The notes under the pieces were generated by a model that had not been told where the DNA came from, did not search any database, and was given only the letters and a program-made list of their open reading frames with translations. Of a stretch of 64,000 bases of DNA, positions 17,760 through 26,747 are shown piece after piece. Position numbers and translations under genes: made by a program. The first letter of the stretch is position 1. The number at the start of each line of letters is the position of its first letter. Source of the stretch: Limosilactobacillus caviae (lineage in GTDB: Bacteria; Bacillota; Bacilli; Lactobacillales; Lactobacillaceae); NCBI RefSeq assembly GCF_014635905.1, contig NZ_BMDS01000005.1:62001-126000 (forward strand), given 5' to 3'.

Positions 17760-20426
17760 ATGACAAAACAGTTATTGTTAATTGACGGAAATAGCATTGT
17801 TTTCCGGGCATTTTTTGCCATGCATAATCAAATGGATAAGTTCACCAATAAGGATGGATTACATACAGCGGCTATCTATGGTTTTAAGCTAATGCTTGAC
17901 CATGTATTGCAAAATTTCAAGCCGGATGCTGCCTTAGTAGCCTTTGATGCTGGCAAGGTAACATTTCGAACAAAAATGTATGATGATTATAAGGGCGGAC
18001 GCAACAAAACACCTAATGAATTAACAGAACAAATTCCTTATGTTCGGGAACTAATAAAAGATTCTGGATTACATAGTTACGATTTGGCTAATTACGAAGC
18101 TGATGATATTATTGGAACCTTGGCTAAGCAGGCTGATGATGCTGGCTACAAGACATTGATTGTAACCGGTGATCGTGACCTGACCCAATTGGCAAGTGAG
18201 AATACAACTGTTGCGGTTACGCATAAAGGTGTCACTGACACTGAACACTACACTCCAGCACACGTTGAAGAAAAACTGGGGATTACCCCTCGCCAGATTA
18301 TTGACATGAAAGCGTTGATGGGCGATTCATCAGATAATTATCCTGGAGTAACTAAAATTGGTGAAAAGACAGCAATCAAGCTGGTAAAACAATTTGGTTC
18401 AGTAGAAGAGCTTTATGAGCATATTGATGAACTAAAAAAGAGCAAAATGAAGGAGCACTTGATTGAGGACGAAGAGATTGCGCGTCAATGTAAGACGTTA
18501 GCAACAATTCTTCGTGATGCGCCGATTAAGATTAGTTTAGCTGACTTAAAGTACGAAGGTCCGCAGAATGATGAATTAGTTAAGTTCTATAAGGAAATGG
18601 GCTTTAAATCATTCCTAAAAAAGATGGACCCAGACCACGTAGGAGATGAAGATGAAGCTACGATTGCACCAATTAGCTACACGGTTTTAACTAAGGATAA
18701 TTTAACTAAGTTGGCACAATTAAAGGGCGAAGTGAGCTTTTATCTTGAAATGCCGGAAGCAAACTACCACACTTCACCATTTGCTGGTTTCGTAATTGGT
18801 AATGACGAATGCTGGTTTACTAGTCGCGATGTGGAATTACTTAAAGAAGCGCCCCTTAAAGACCTGTTAGAGAATACCGGTATTAAGAAAAACGTCTTTA
18901 ATGCTAAAGCGCAAATCGTTGGACTTCATCGCCTTGGAATTTCGTTAGAGGATATTAATTTTGATTTGCTTTTAGCTTCTTACTTATTAAATACGAATGA
19001 TAATAGCAACGACCTTGGACAGGTTGCTCAAGAACATGATTATGATGATGTTCGAACTGATGAGGAAGTTTATGGTAAGGGAGCAAAGCGAGCGGTTCCC
19101 GATGATGATGAGGTCTTCTTTAGTCATCTTGCTACCAAGGCACGCGCAATCGCTCATTTACGAAAAGATCTGTTTGCCAAATTAGATGAAAATAAACAAA
19201 CACCTTTATACACCGATATTGAATTGCCGTTAGCTCGGGTTCTTGCGAAAATGGAGATTACCGGTGTCCATGTCGATGCGCAGACCCTAAAGAACATGGG
19301 AAGCAAATTGACGGAACGGCTTGCTGAAATTGAAAGCCAAATCTACCAAGAAGCAGGCGAAGAGTTTAATATTAACTCGACTAAGCAGTTAGGGCATATT
19401 CTTTTTGAAAAACTAAAACTACCGGTAATCAAAAAGACTAAAACCGGATACTCAACTGCAGTGGACGCACTAGAAAAGTTAGCAGACAAGTCACCAATCG
19501 TTGAACAAATCTTAGAGTACCGGCAAATCGCTAAACTTCAATCGACGTATATTACTGGTTTGTTAAAGGTTATCCATTCAAATGATCAAAAGATTCACAC
19601 ACGTTACCTGCAGACACTAACACAAACGGGGAGGCTGTCTTCTGTTGATCCAAACTTACAGAATATTCCTGTTCGTTTGCCTGAAGGACGGTTAATTAGA
19701 AAAGCCTTTGTCCCTAGTCATGAAGGATGGCAGATTTTCTCCTCAGATTATTCCCAAGTTGAATTGCGGGTTCTTGCTCACATTACCGGAGATAAGAACC
19801 TTCAAGATGATTTTAAAAATGGAGAGGATATTCACGCAAGTACGGCACGGCGAATCTTTCATTTAGCCCCTGATGCAGAAATTGACCGTAATATGCGACG
19901 GCGGGCTAAAGCAGTTAACTTTGGAATTGTTTATGGGATTAGCGATTATGGGCTGGCTCAGCGAATACACGTCAGTCGTGCGGAAGCTCATGAATTTATC
20001 CAAAATTACTTCCATGAGTTCCCGGGAGTAAAGAAATATATCAATGATACGATTGCGTTTGCTAAGGAAAATGGTTATGTTGAGACAATTACTCATCGTC
20101 GCCGCTACTTACCTGATATCCATGCTAAAAGTTTTAGCAAACGGTCATTTGCAGAGCGGACAGCAATGAATACGCCGATTCAAGGAAGTGCTGCCGACAT
20201 TATTAAAATTGCGATGATTCGGATGCAAGATGAACTTGAAAAACGGCATTTGCAGGCTAAAATGCTTTTACAAATCCACGATGAATTAGTATTTGAAGCT
20301 CCGAAAGAAGAAATACCGGTATTATCAGAATTAGTGCCGAAAGTAATGGATTCCGCAGTTAAATTGGATGTCCCGCTTAAAGTCGATAGTAAATATGGTG
20401 ATACCTGGTATGACCTTAAAAAATAG
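17760..20426 (+). CDS. polA: DNA polymerase I
   Basis: 888 residues. The N-terminal 5'-3' nuclease (1 to about 290) has IDGNSIVFRAFFA, VAFDAG, YEADDIIGTLA and GDSSDNYPG. The middle exonuclease-like domain (about 300-470) lacks the catalytic acidic pair; the first motif reads SFYLEM. The polymerase domain has DYSQVELR (near 663), the O-helix RRRAKAVNFGIVYG (near 711) and QIHDELVFE (near 838). It fills gaps and removes RNA primers. Proofreading is probably absent, as in many Gram-positive PolA enzymes. It leads the polA-mutM-coaE-nrdR-dnaB-dnaI cluster; GAAGGGCGGGA precedes the start. Confidence 0.97.
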   Translation: MTKQLLLIDGNSIVFRAFFAMHNQMDKFTNKDGLHTAAIYGFKLMLDHVLQNFKPDAALVAFDAGKVTFRTKMYDDYKGGRNKTPNELTEQIPYVRELIKDSGLHSYDLANYEADDIIGTLAKQADDAGYKTLIVTGDRDLTQLASENTTVAVTHKGVTDTEHYTPAHVEEKLGITPRQIIDMKALMGDSSDNYPGVTKIGEKTAIKLVKQFGSVEELYEHIDELKKSKMKEHLIEDEEIARQCKTLATILRDAPIKISLADLKYEGPQNDELVKFYKEMGFKSFLKKMDPDHVGDEDEATIAPISYTVLTKDNLTKLAQLKGEVSFYLEMPEANYHTSPFAGFVIGNDECWFTSRDVELLKEAPLKDLLENTGIKKNVFNAKAQIVGLHRLGISLEDINFDLLLASYLLNTNDNSNDLGQVAQEHDYDDVRTDEEVYGKGAKRAVPDDDEVFFSHLATKARAIAHLRKDLFAKLDENKQTPLYTDIELPLARVLAKMEITGVHVDAQTLKNMGSKLTERLAEIESQIYQEAGEEFNINSTKQLGHILFEKLKLPVIKKTKTGYSTAVDALEKLADKSPIVEQILEYRQIAKLQSTYITGLLKVIHSNDQKIHTRYLQTLTQTGRLSSVDPNLQNIPVRLPEGRLIRKAFVPSHEGWQIFSSDYSQVELRVLAHITGDKNLQDDFKNGEDIHASTARRIFHLAPDAEIDRNMRRRAKAVNFGIVYGISDYGLAQRIHVSRAEAHEFIQNYFHEFPGVKKYINDTIAFAKENGYVETITHRRRYLPDIHAKSFSKRSFAERTAMNTPIQGSAADIIKIAMIRMQDELEKRHLQAKMLLQIHDELVFEAPKEEIPVLSELVPKVMDSAVKLDVPLKVDSKYGDTWYDLKK

Positions 20427-20440
20427 TTGGGAGGGATTAG

Positions 20441-21271
20441 ATGCCTGAATTACCAGAAGTTGAAACAGTTCGTCGCGGACTAATGAAGATTGCTGCTGGA
20501 CGAAAAATTAATGCAATTGACATTTATTATGGCAAAACAATTACTAATGACGTTGAAACATTCCGTCAAGCCTTAATCGGTCAAACAATTAAACGGGTCG
20601 ATCGTCGCGGTAAGTACCTCCTTTTCCGTTTTACTAATGATCTGACAATGGTTTCCCACTTGCGAATGGAAGGGAAGTACTATAATCAACCAATTGGCGG
20701 GCCTATTGATAAGCATACTCATGTTGTCTTTCAATTCACGGACGGGACAGAATTATGTTATCAGGATACCCGTAAATTTGGTCGAATGACCCTCGTTAAA
20801 ACCGGCGATGAAATGAATGTCGGCGGCTTAAAAACAATTGGCCCTGAACCAACTGATGATAGTTTTACTCTGCCGTTCTTTACTGCGGAGTTAAGAAAAA
20901 GCCACGGTAAAATAAAACCTTTTTTGCTAAATCAGCGACATGTTGCCGGCTTGGGTAATATCTACGTTGATGAGGTTTTATGGATGTCAAAAATAAATCC
21001 TGAACAGCCTGCTAACACGCTCACCGACCAGCAAATAGCTGAACTTCGCAAGAGTATTATTAAGGAACTGGCAACGGCAATTAAGTTTAAAGGAACCACG
21101 GTTCATAGTTTTACAAATGCGTTTGGTGACGCTGGTGCTTTTCAGGAACGGTTAAATGCATATGGTCATGCAGGAGATAAGTGTCCGCGCTGTGGAACTA
21201 AAATGGTTAAGATTAAAGTTGCGGAACGGGGCACGACATTTTGTCCGCATTGTCAAGCTTTAAAGGAATAG
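20441..21271 (+). CDS. mutM: formamidopyrimidine-DNA glycosylase
   Basis: 276 residues. It excises 8-oxoguanine and formamidopyrimidines and cleaves the abasic site. After the initiator Met comes PELPEVETVRRGL with catalytic Pro2 and Glu3. The helix-two-turn-helix contains GLGNIYVDEVLW. The C-terminal zinc finger has Cys at about 248, 251, 268 and 271 with the conserved Arg in ERGTTF. It starts 14 bases after polA, with GGGAGGGATT as ribosome-binding site. All key residues are intact. Confidence 0.97.
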   Translation: MPELPEVETVRRGLMKIAAGRKINAIDIYYGKTITNDVETFRQALIGQTIKRVDRRGKYLLFRFTNDLTMVSHLRMEGKYYNQPIGGPIDKHTHVVFQFTDGTELCYQDTRKFGRMTLVKTGDEMNVGGLKTIGPEPTDDSFTLPFFTAELRKSHGKIKPFLLNQRHVAGLGNIYVDEVLWMSKINPEQPANTLTDQQIAELRKSIIKELATAIKFKGTTVHSFTNAFGDAGAFQERLNAYGHAGDKCPRCGTKMVKIKVAERGTTFCPHCQALKE

Positions 21272-21275
21272 GAAC

Positions 21276-21875
21276 ATGACAAAAATAATAGGCTTAACTG
21301 GTGGAATTGCGACGGGAAAGACAACAGTAAGCAATATTTTACGGCAGGCCGGAATCCCGGTGATTGATGCCGATGAAGTAGCCCGCCAAGTGCAAACGCC
21401 TGATTCGGTTGGATTAACGAGGATTGTAAAAGTATTTGGTCCCAAAGTATTATTGCCGACGGGTGAATTAAATCGTCCCGCTCTTGCAAAAATTGTTTTT
21501 AATAATAAAGAGGCATTAAAAAGATTAGATGACTTATTACAGCCGTTGATTCATGATAAAATTTTTGCCCGTGCGACTGCTCTTAAGAAGCAAGGATTAC
21601 CATTGGTTGTTTTGGATGTCCCATTACTATTTGAGCAGCACTATGATGAAGATTGTGATTATGTAGTGGTTGTTTATACTGATCAGCAGACACAGTTAAA
21701 ACGCTTGATGACTCGTGACCACTGTTCTGAACAGGCTGCTCGTGCCCGCATTGCCGCTCAGTTTCCATTAGCGGATAAAATAGAACAAGCTGATTTTAAG
21801 ATAAATAATAATGGTGACCAGGTTGAACTGCAAAAACAGATCGCATCCCTAATAAAACAGCTTAAAGCAGAGTAA
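21276..21875 (+). CDS. coaE: dephospho-CoA kinase
   Basis: 199 residues. It catalyses the last step of coenzyme A synthesis. P-loop GGIATGKTT is at residues 9-17, followed by IDADEVAR; the lid region carries RLMTRDHCSEQAARARI. It begins four bases after the mutM stop and shares that operon, a pairing conserved in Firmicutes. Length and motifs are standard. Confidence 0.95.
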   Translation: MTKIIGLTGGIATGKTTVSNILRQAGIPVIDADEVARQVQTPDSVGLTRIVKVFGPKVLLPTGELNRPALAKIVFNNKEALKRLDDLLQPLIHDKIFARATALKKQGLPLVVLDVPLLFEQHYDEDCDYVVVVYTDQQTQLKRLMTRDHCSEQAARARIAAQFPLADKIEQADFKINNNGDQVELQKQIASLIKQLKAE

Positions 21876-21918
21876 TATGATAAAATAAAGTACTTATACT
21901 AAAAAGGAGGGGGACGCA

Positions 21919-22386
21919 TTGCGCTGTCCACATTGTCACAAAAATGGATCACGGGTAGTTGACAGTCGGCCAAGTGAAGACGGGAGCTTTATTCGCCGCC
22001 GTCGTGAGTGTGTTCATTGTGGCTTTCGTTTTACAACCTTTGAACGGTACGAGGAAACGCCGCTGCTAGTAATTAAAAAGGATGGGACACGGCAAGAATT
22101 TAGTCGGCAAAAGATTCTTAATGGGATTGTCCGATCGGCAGAAAAGAGACCCGTTAGTATGGAACGCTTGACCAAGATTACTGATAAAGTTGAAAAACAA
22201 GTTCGGAGTATTGGCGAAAGTGAAGTCTCAAGTCAAATTATTGGTAAATTTGTAATGAATGAGTTAAAAAACGTTGATGAGATTGCGTACATTCGTTTTG
22301 CTAGTGTTTACCGGCAGTTTAAGGATGTAGATGCCTTCATGAACGAACTTGAAACAATGGTAAAGTCTGAGCATAAAAACGATTAA
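21919..22386 (+). CDS. nrdR: transcriptional repressor NrdR
   Basis: 155 residues. It represses ribonucleotide reductase genes in response to bound ATP/dATP. The N-terminal zinc ribbon uses Cys3, Cys6, Cys31 and Cys34 (MRCPHC and CVHC), with the basic stretch FIRRRREC. An ATP-cone domain spans about 49-139, with KKDGTRQEFSRQKI. The start codon is TTG, fixed by the invariant MRCPxC beginning and by AAAGGAGGGGG upstream. No ribonucleotide reductase gene lies in the window. Confidence 0.96.
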   Translation: MRCPHCHKNGSRVVDSRPSEDGSFIRRRRECVHCGFRFTTFERYEETPLLVIKKDGTRQEFSRQKILNGIVRSAEKRPVSMERLTKITDKVEKQVRSIGESEVSSQIIGKFVMNELKNVDEIAYIRFASVYRQFKDVDAFMNELETMVKSEHKND

Positions 22387-22398
22387 GGGGGCTGTAAG

Positions 22399-23754
22399 AT
22401 GACTGCAACGACTTTTGACCCACAGGCAGGTTATATAGTTACTGCAAGTACGGCATTCGTTAATTTTAACGATCAGACATTTGCAACGTTTTACCAGCCA
22501 ATTCTCGGGCCGTTCGCTTTTAGCCTTTTTTATACGTTTAGGGCACGATTAATCCCTAAGCCGACAATTTCTAACCGCACAATGCAAAGTGAGTTATTAG
22601 CCCATATTAATGCCGGCGGACAACAGGTGCTAGAGGCCCTTCATCGTTTAGAGGCGGCTGGCTTAGTCCAAACTTATTTTCAAAGCGATGAGGTCGGGGA
22701 TGTCTACGTTTATGAACTGCAGCCTACGCTAACCCCAGAAAAGTTTCTTACTGATAATTTGTTAAGTATTCTATTGTTAGAAGAGATCGGTGAGACGGCA
22801 TTTAACCACTTGATTGAGCAAAGTCGTCAGTATAAGCTTGCTTCTCCAAATGTAAATTTGACAAATATTAGTCACCGCTTTTTTGAGGAATTTCATATTA
22901 ATTCGCAGTCGATTACAGCCACCCCGAAAACAATTACTGATGCGCGAAAGCAGTCCCCAATCGAAAAGCGGCCATCACTAACAGCGGGAATGAAAACTGA
23001 CTTTAATTGGAGTACGCTACTGCATTTACTAGCTAACCAGCCGATTGTAAGTAGTGACTTGGAAAATAATCATGAACTGATTTTATTAGAACACCAGCTT
23101 TACGGTATTGATGAACCAACAATGAAAAAACTGGTGTTGCGGTCAATCGATTTGCAGACTAATCATTTTAATCCCCAAAAATTCAAGCAAATTGTCGCTT
23201 CAACGTATAATGTAATATATACCCAGCCAAGCAAGGTAGCTGAAGAGAAATCACCTGTTTCCAACAAAGGGTTAACAAGTAAGGACCAGCAGTTATTAAA
23301 GACCGCTGCTGATTATTCCCCAGTTGAATTCTTACAGGATTTAAAAGCGCAAACTGGTGGCTATGTAACATCTGGGGAGCGGCATATTCTAACAGGATTA
23401 GTGGAGCAGGAAAAATTGACAAAAGAAGCAATTAATATTTTGACCTGGTACGTTATTGGTGATCGGGGTCATTCGACATTAACTGCTAACTTTGTCGATA
23501 CGATTGCAAATAATTGGCTGCAAAACGGGGTATCGACTGGGCAGCAAGCATTGCTTCAGTTAAAAAACTTTAACAAGCAGTCACAAGAGAAGAAAAAGGA
23601 AGCTAAAAAGCCCCAAAGAAATAATTGGCGGAAAACAATCAAAGAACCAATGCCAGAGTGGAGTAAAAAAGATAAAAGCGAGTTAATGAAAAAAGCTTCA
23701 TCACAAGAAGTTGCTAAGCTCCGTGAGCGGATTGCCAATCGAAAAAAGAAATAA
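22399..23754 (+). CDS. dnaB: replication initiation/membrane attachment protein DnaB (Firmicutes type)
   Basis: 451 residues of the DnaB/DnaD helicase-loading family, not the replicative helicase. The N-terminal winged-helix-like domain is about 1-110. A DnaD-like C-terminal domain lies at about 300-385 with PVEFLQDLKAQTGGYVT and an INILTWYVIGD segment. The rest is a low-complexity, Lys-rich tail with a degenerate repeat of basic residues. It acts with DnaD and DnaI to load the helicase at oriC. It lies between nrdR and dnaI, the conserved order, and starts at ATG 22399 after GGGGGCTGTAAG. Confidence 0.92.
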   Translation: MTATTFDPQAGYIVTASTAFVNFNDQTFATFYQPILGPFAFSLFYTFRARLIPKPTISNRTMQSELLAHINAGGQQVLEALHRLEAAGLVQTYFQSDEVGDVYVYELQPTLTPEKFLTDNLLSILLLEEIGETAFNHLIEQSRQYKLASPNVNLTNISHRFFEEFHINSQSITATPKTITDARKQSPIEKRPSLTAGMKTDFNWSTLLHLLANQPIVSSDLENNHELILLEHQLYGIDEPTMKKLVLRSIDLQTNHFNPQKFKQIVASTYNVIYTQPSKVAEEKSPVSNKGLTSKDQQLLKTAADYSPVEFLQDLKAQTGGYVTSGERHILTGLVEQEKLTKEAINILTWYVIGDRGHSTLTANFVDTIANNWLQNGVSTGQQALLQLKNFNKQSQEKKKEAKKPQRNNWRKTIKEPMPEWSKKDKSELMKKASSQEVAKLRERIANRKKK

Positions 23755-23772
23755 TTAAAGGAGGTGGCAGCA

Positions 23773-24714
23773 ATGCAATCACTAAATAAAACGCTTCAAG
23801 GGTTGATGCGGGGACAAAATATTACAAATAATATTCAGCAAACAATGAAACAAGTTTATTCTGATAAAGATGTGCACGCGTTTTTAAATGAAAATCGTGA
23901 CCGTCTCAGTAAAGAAGCGATTAAGCGAGGACAATCAAAGCTTTATGAATATTTCCACGAAAAACAATTAATTGAAAAGGGCGTGCCAACTGTTGCCCCC
24001 GGTTATTCGCCCCAATTGATAATTAGCGCTGGGCAAATTGATGTAACTTATGTTCCGACAAAACAACTGATAGAACGACAACGGCAACAGCATATTCAGC
24101 GATTAGTTAATTCAATCAATATGCCGAAGTTCATCAAAAATGCTTCATATGATGATTACTATTTAAATGATGATATGCAAACTGATACACGGACAAAGGC
24201 AATTCAGGCTGCAATGGACTTTACAGATAATTATGAAAAGGATCAATTTCAGCCGGGCCTCTACCTTTATGGTCAGTTTGGCGTTGGGAAGACCTACCTA
24301 TTAGGCGCAATTGCAAATGAATTGGCAAAGAATAAGGAAGTTGCTACTACAATGGTTCATTTTCCAAGTTTTGCAGTTGAAATGCGCAATTCAATTAAAC
24401 AAAATAGTACGGGTCAGAAACTTGATGCAATTAAACGTGCCCCGATTCTAATGCTGGATGATATCGGAGCCGGTGCAATGTCGACTTGGATTAGAGATGA
24501 TGTTTTAGGAGTTATCTTAGAATATCGAATGCAAGAGGAGCTGCCGACCTTCTTTAGTTCTAATTTTTCCATGGAAGAACTGCAAAATAATCACCTTGCT
24601 GTAAATGCACAGGGAGATAATGAACCCTTAAAGGCTGCACGAATAATGGAGCGGGTTAAATTCTTATCACGGGAAATCGAGATGGAAGGCAAAAATTTGC
24701 GTGATAAGGGATAA
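23773..24714 (+). CDS. dnaI: primosomal protein DnaI (helicase loader)
   Basis: 313 residues. The N-terminal domain (1 to about 130) contacts the helicase; the C-terminal AAA+ domain has Walker A GQFGVGKT (167-174), Walker B ILMLDDIGAG and an ARIMERVKFLS end. It loads the replicative helicase together with DnaB. ATG 23773 stands 9 bases after AAGGAGG; an in-frame GTG at 23764 abuts that site and is not credible. It closes the polA-dnaI unit, immediately before the infC leader. Confidence 0.93.
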   Translation: MQSLNKTLQGLMRGQNITNNIQQTMKQVYSDKDVHAFLNENRDRLSKEAIKRGQSKLYEYFHEKQLIEKGVPTVAPGYSPQLIISAGQIDVTYVPTKQLIERQRQQHIQRLVNSINMPKFIKNASYDDYYLNDDMQTDTRTKAIQAAMDFTDNYEKDQFQPGLYLYGQFGVGKTYLLGAIANELAKNKEVATTMVHFPSFAVEMRNSIKQNSTGQKLDAIKRAPILMLDDIGAGAMSTWIRDDVLGVILEYRMQEELPTFFSSNFSMEELQNNHLAVNAQGDNEPLKAARIMERVKFLSREIEMEGKNLRDKG

Positions 24715-24719
24715 ACTTC

Positions 24720-24748
24720 TTGACATTAAAGTACTAATTTAGTAAGCT
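24720..24748 (+). promoter_or_regulatory. possible promoter of infC-rpmI-rplT
   Basis: A perfect TTGACA starts 6 bases after the dnaI stop codon, with a weak TAAGCT 17 bases later. The -35 is good but the -10 is poor. Confidence 0.4.
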
Positions 24749-24751
24749 AGT

Positions 24752-24905
24752 AAACGTTGAAAGAAAAAGCAGAAGCACCCGCTTCTCGCCTAGGTGGTAA
24801 TGATCGCCGGGCTGACGAGATGAATGATGATCGACCAAAATGGTTGTTATTATGAAGCGGGGCACTCTTGTGTCTCGCTTTTTTGCTTGATCTTTCGCTA
24901 AAAAA
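24752..24905 (+). ncRNA. L20-type ribosomal protein leader of infC-rpmI-rplT
   Basis: This roughly 150-base 5' leader lies between dnaI and infC. Blocks AGCACCCGCTTCTCGCC, CGGGCTGACGAGATGAATGATGATC and a terminal hairpin fit the L20 leader found upstream of infC in Firmicutes. There L20 binds the leader and favours termination. The attenuator hairpin is at 24854-24886. Assignment is from position and remembered motifs; a covariance-model scan would settle it. Confidence 0.78.
24854..24886 (+). terminator. attenuator hairpin in the infC leader
   Basis: AAGCGgGgCAC pairs with GTGtCtCGCTT around a TCTT loop and is followed by six T. Located about 37 bases before the infC start, it is positioned for L20-dependent premature termination. 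Confidence 0.8.
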
Positions 24906-24922
24906 ATTGGAGGTGCGTTGCC

Positions 24923-25447
24923 ATAGCACAAGATATGATTGTCAATAACGGTATTCGTGCACGTGAAGTGCGGTTAATCGGTCAAAACGGTGAGCAATTA
25001 GGCATTAAGTCTAAGCGTGAAGCACTACAATTAGCTGAAGAGGCTAATCTAGACCTAGTATTAGTTGCACCTAAGGCACGCCCAGCTGTTGCCCGCATTA
25101 TGGATTACGGGAAGTACCGTTTCGAGATGCAAAAGAAAGAGCGTGAAGCTCGTAAGAAGCAAAAGACGATAACGGTTAAGGAAATTCGCCTTAGTCCATC
25201 AATTGATACGAATGACTTTAATGTAAAATTAAAGCGTGTTCGTAAGTTCATTGAAAAGGGTGACAAGGTACGGATTTCATTACGTTTCCGTGGTCGTGCT
25301 ATCACTCATAAGGATATCGGTCGTGACATGATTGAACGAATGGCTGAAGAAACATCAGACATTGCCACTGTTGTCCAACGTCCGAAGATGGAAGGGCGGA
25401 GTATTTTCTTAACTCTTGCCCCAGCTGCTGATAAAGCAAAAAATTAA
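24923..25447 (+). CDS. infC: translation initiation factor IF-3, apparent AUA start
   Basis: About 174 residues. The N-terminal domain has [14 protein letters not shown]; the C-terminal domain has [14 protein letters not shown] and [10 protein letters not shown]. It controls fidelity of start-codon selection on the 30S subunit. GGAGG (24909-24913) is 9 bases from an in-frame ATA at 24923 but 21 bases from the first ATG at 24935. IF-3 homologues normally have an xAxDxxVN N-terminus, which the ATA start provides (AQDMIVNN). No in-frame ATG, GTG or TTG lies at proper spacing. A rare start codon is how infC autoregulates in other bacteria. If annotated from ATG the gene is 25 kDa-class minus four residues only. 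Confidence 0.9.
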   Translation: MAQDMIVNNGIRAREVRLIGQNGEQLGIKSKREALQLAEEANLDLVLVAPKARPAVARIMDYGKYRFEMQKKEREARKKQKTITVKEIRLSPSIDTNDFNVKLKRVRKFIEKGDKVRISLRFRGRAITHKDIGRDMIERMAEETSDIATVVQRPKMEGRSIFLTLAPAADKAKN

Positions 25448-25469
25448 TTTAAGAAGGTAGGAATTAGTT

Positions 25470-25667
25470 ATGCCAAAGATGAAGAGTAACCGCGCTGCTG
25501 CAAAGCGTTTTAAGCGTACAGCTAATGGTGGATTCAAGAGTGGTAACTCATTTACCAGTCACCGTTTCCACGGTAAGACTAAGAAGCAACGTCGTCAATT
25601 ACGTGGTTTGAGCATGATGGACAAGACCAACGTAAAGCGTTACAAGAAGTTATTACCATTTAAGTAA
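25470..25667 (+). CDS. rpmI: ribosomal protein L35
   Basis: A 65-residue very basic protein starting PKMKSNRAAAKRFK, with FTSHRFHGKTKKQRRQLRG typical of bL35. It lies 22 bases after infC with an AAGAAGGTAGG ribosome-binding site, in the invariant infC-rpmI-rplT order. A structural component of the 50S subunit. Confidence 0.97.
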   Translation: MPKMKSNRAAAKRFKRTANGGFKSGNSFTSHRFHGKTKKQRRQLRGLSMMDKTNVKRYKKLLPFK

Positions 25668-25711
25668 ACTTCACAAAAATAACTATTTAAAATACGTAGG
25701 AGGATTTCAAC

Positions 25712-26065
25712 ATGCGAGTTAAAGGTGGAACTGTTACGCGTGCACGTCGCAAGCGCATTATGAAGTTAGCAAAGGGTTACCGTGGTTCAAAGCACCGTCT
25801 TTTCAAGACTGCTAAGGACCAAGTAATGAAGAGTTACACTTACGCTTTCCGTGATCGTAAGGTCAACAAGCGTAAGTTCCGTGAACTTTGGATTGCACGG
25901 ATTAACGCTGCTGCACGTATGAACGACATTAGTTACAGCAAGTTAATGCACGGTTTAAAGCTTGCTAACATCGACATTAACCGTAAGATGTTAGCTGATT
26001 TAGCTGTTAACGATGCAGATGCATTTAAGGCACTCGTTGACGAAGCTAAAAAAGCTCTTAACTAA
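25712..26065 (+). CDS. rplT: ribosomal protein L20
   Basis: 117 residues. The basic extended N-terminus is [21 protein letters not shown], shown here only in part as [11 protein letters not shown], followed by the globular domain with [11 protein letters not shown] and the [10 protein letters not shown] segment. It assembles early into the 50S subunit and is the expected repressor acting on the leader at 24752. RBS TAGGAGGA is 7 bases before ATG. The operon ends at the hairpin at 26081. Confidence 0.97.
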   Translation: MRVKGGTVTRARRKRIMKLAKGYRGSKHRLFKTAKDQVMKSYTYAFRDRKVNKRKFRELWIARINAAARMNDISYSKLMHGLKLANIDINRKMLADLAVNDADAFKALVDEAKKALN

Positions 26066-26080
26066 GCCTAAATAATCTTC

Positions 26081-26120
26081 GACCACTTATGATGTGTATG
26101 CATGATGAGTGGTTTTTTTA
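26081..26120 (+). terminator. terminator of the infC operon
   Basis: ACCACTtATGATG...CATGATGAGTGGT, an imperfect stem, followed by seven T. Confidence 0.75.
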
Positions 26121-26124
26121 TTGG

Positions 26125-26154
26125 TTGCTTTCCTACTAATGCACAGGATATAAT
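26125..26154 (+). promoter_or_regulatory. probable promoter of the yqeG cluster
   Basis: TTGCTT, an 18-base spacer and a perfect TATAAT at 26149. A small perfect hairpin, AATCGG/CCGATT with a 5-base loop (26172-26188), lies in the resulting 5' leader before the TTG start of yqeG. Confidence 0.55.
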
Positions 26155-26216
26155 TAAATACTAGAACATTAAATCGGACTTGCCGATTGGAATAATAATT
26201 TTGACGAGGTGCAACA

Positions 26217-26747
26217 TTGTTAGAGATATTTAAACCGACATGGATGGTAAATTCAATATATTCTGTTTCTCCTGCACAATTAAAAGAGCAGGGTATTCGG
26301 GCTGTTTTTAGCGATCTTGATAATACCTTGATTGCTTGGAATAATCCTGATGGAACGCCAGAATTAAAGGAATGGATGAATGCTTTACATGAAGCCAACA
26401 TTCCATTGATTGTTATTTCTAATAATAGTAAAGAGCGGGTCGCTAAGGCGGTTAATAATCTTGACCTTCCTTTTGTTTCTCGCTCCTTGAAACCACTAAG
26501 CTTTGGGATCGAACGGGCACGAAAAAAACTTGGTTTAGAGAAAAAAGAAGTAGTGATGGTTGGTGACCAACTACTAACGGATGTCGCAGCAGCTAATCAA
26601 GCGGGTATTCGTAGCATTTTGGTGCAACCATTACTAAATACGGATAAATGGGATACCCGAATCAACCGGTTCTTTGAACGGCGTGTTTGGAAGAAATTGA
26701 TGAAAAAGTATCCAGATTTGAAATGGCAGGAGGATTTGAATGACTGA
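26217..26747 (+). CDS. yqeG: YqeG family HAD phosphatase
   Basis: 176 residues of the HAD IIIA subfamily. Motif I is FSDLDNTLI (near 36), motif II VISNNS (near 64) and motif III VMVGDQLLTDV (near 110). The substrate is not established; the gene leads the conserved yqeG-yqeH cluster. TTG 26217 is the start, with GAGGTG about 7 bases upstream; no ATG precedes the conserved FKPTWMV N-terminus. It overlaps the yqeH start by 8 bases. Confidence 0.92.
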   Translation: MLEIFKPTWMVNSIYSVSPAQLKEQGIRAVFSDLDNTLIAWNNPDGTPELKEWMNALHEANIPLIVISNNSKERVAKAVNNLDLPFVSRSLKPLSFGIERARKKLGLEKKEVVMVGDQLLTDVAAANQAGIRSILVQPLLNTDKWDTRINRFFERRVWKKLMKKYPDLKWQEDLND

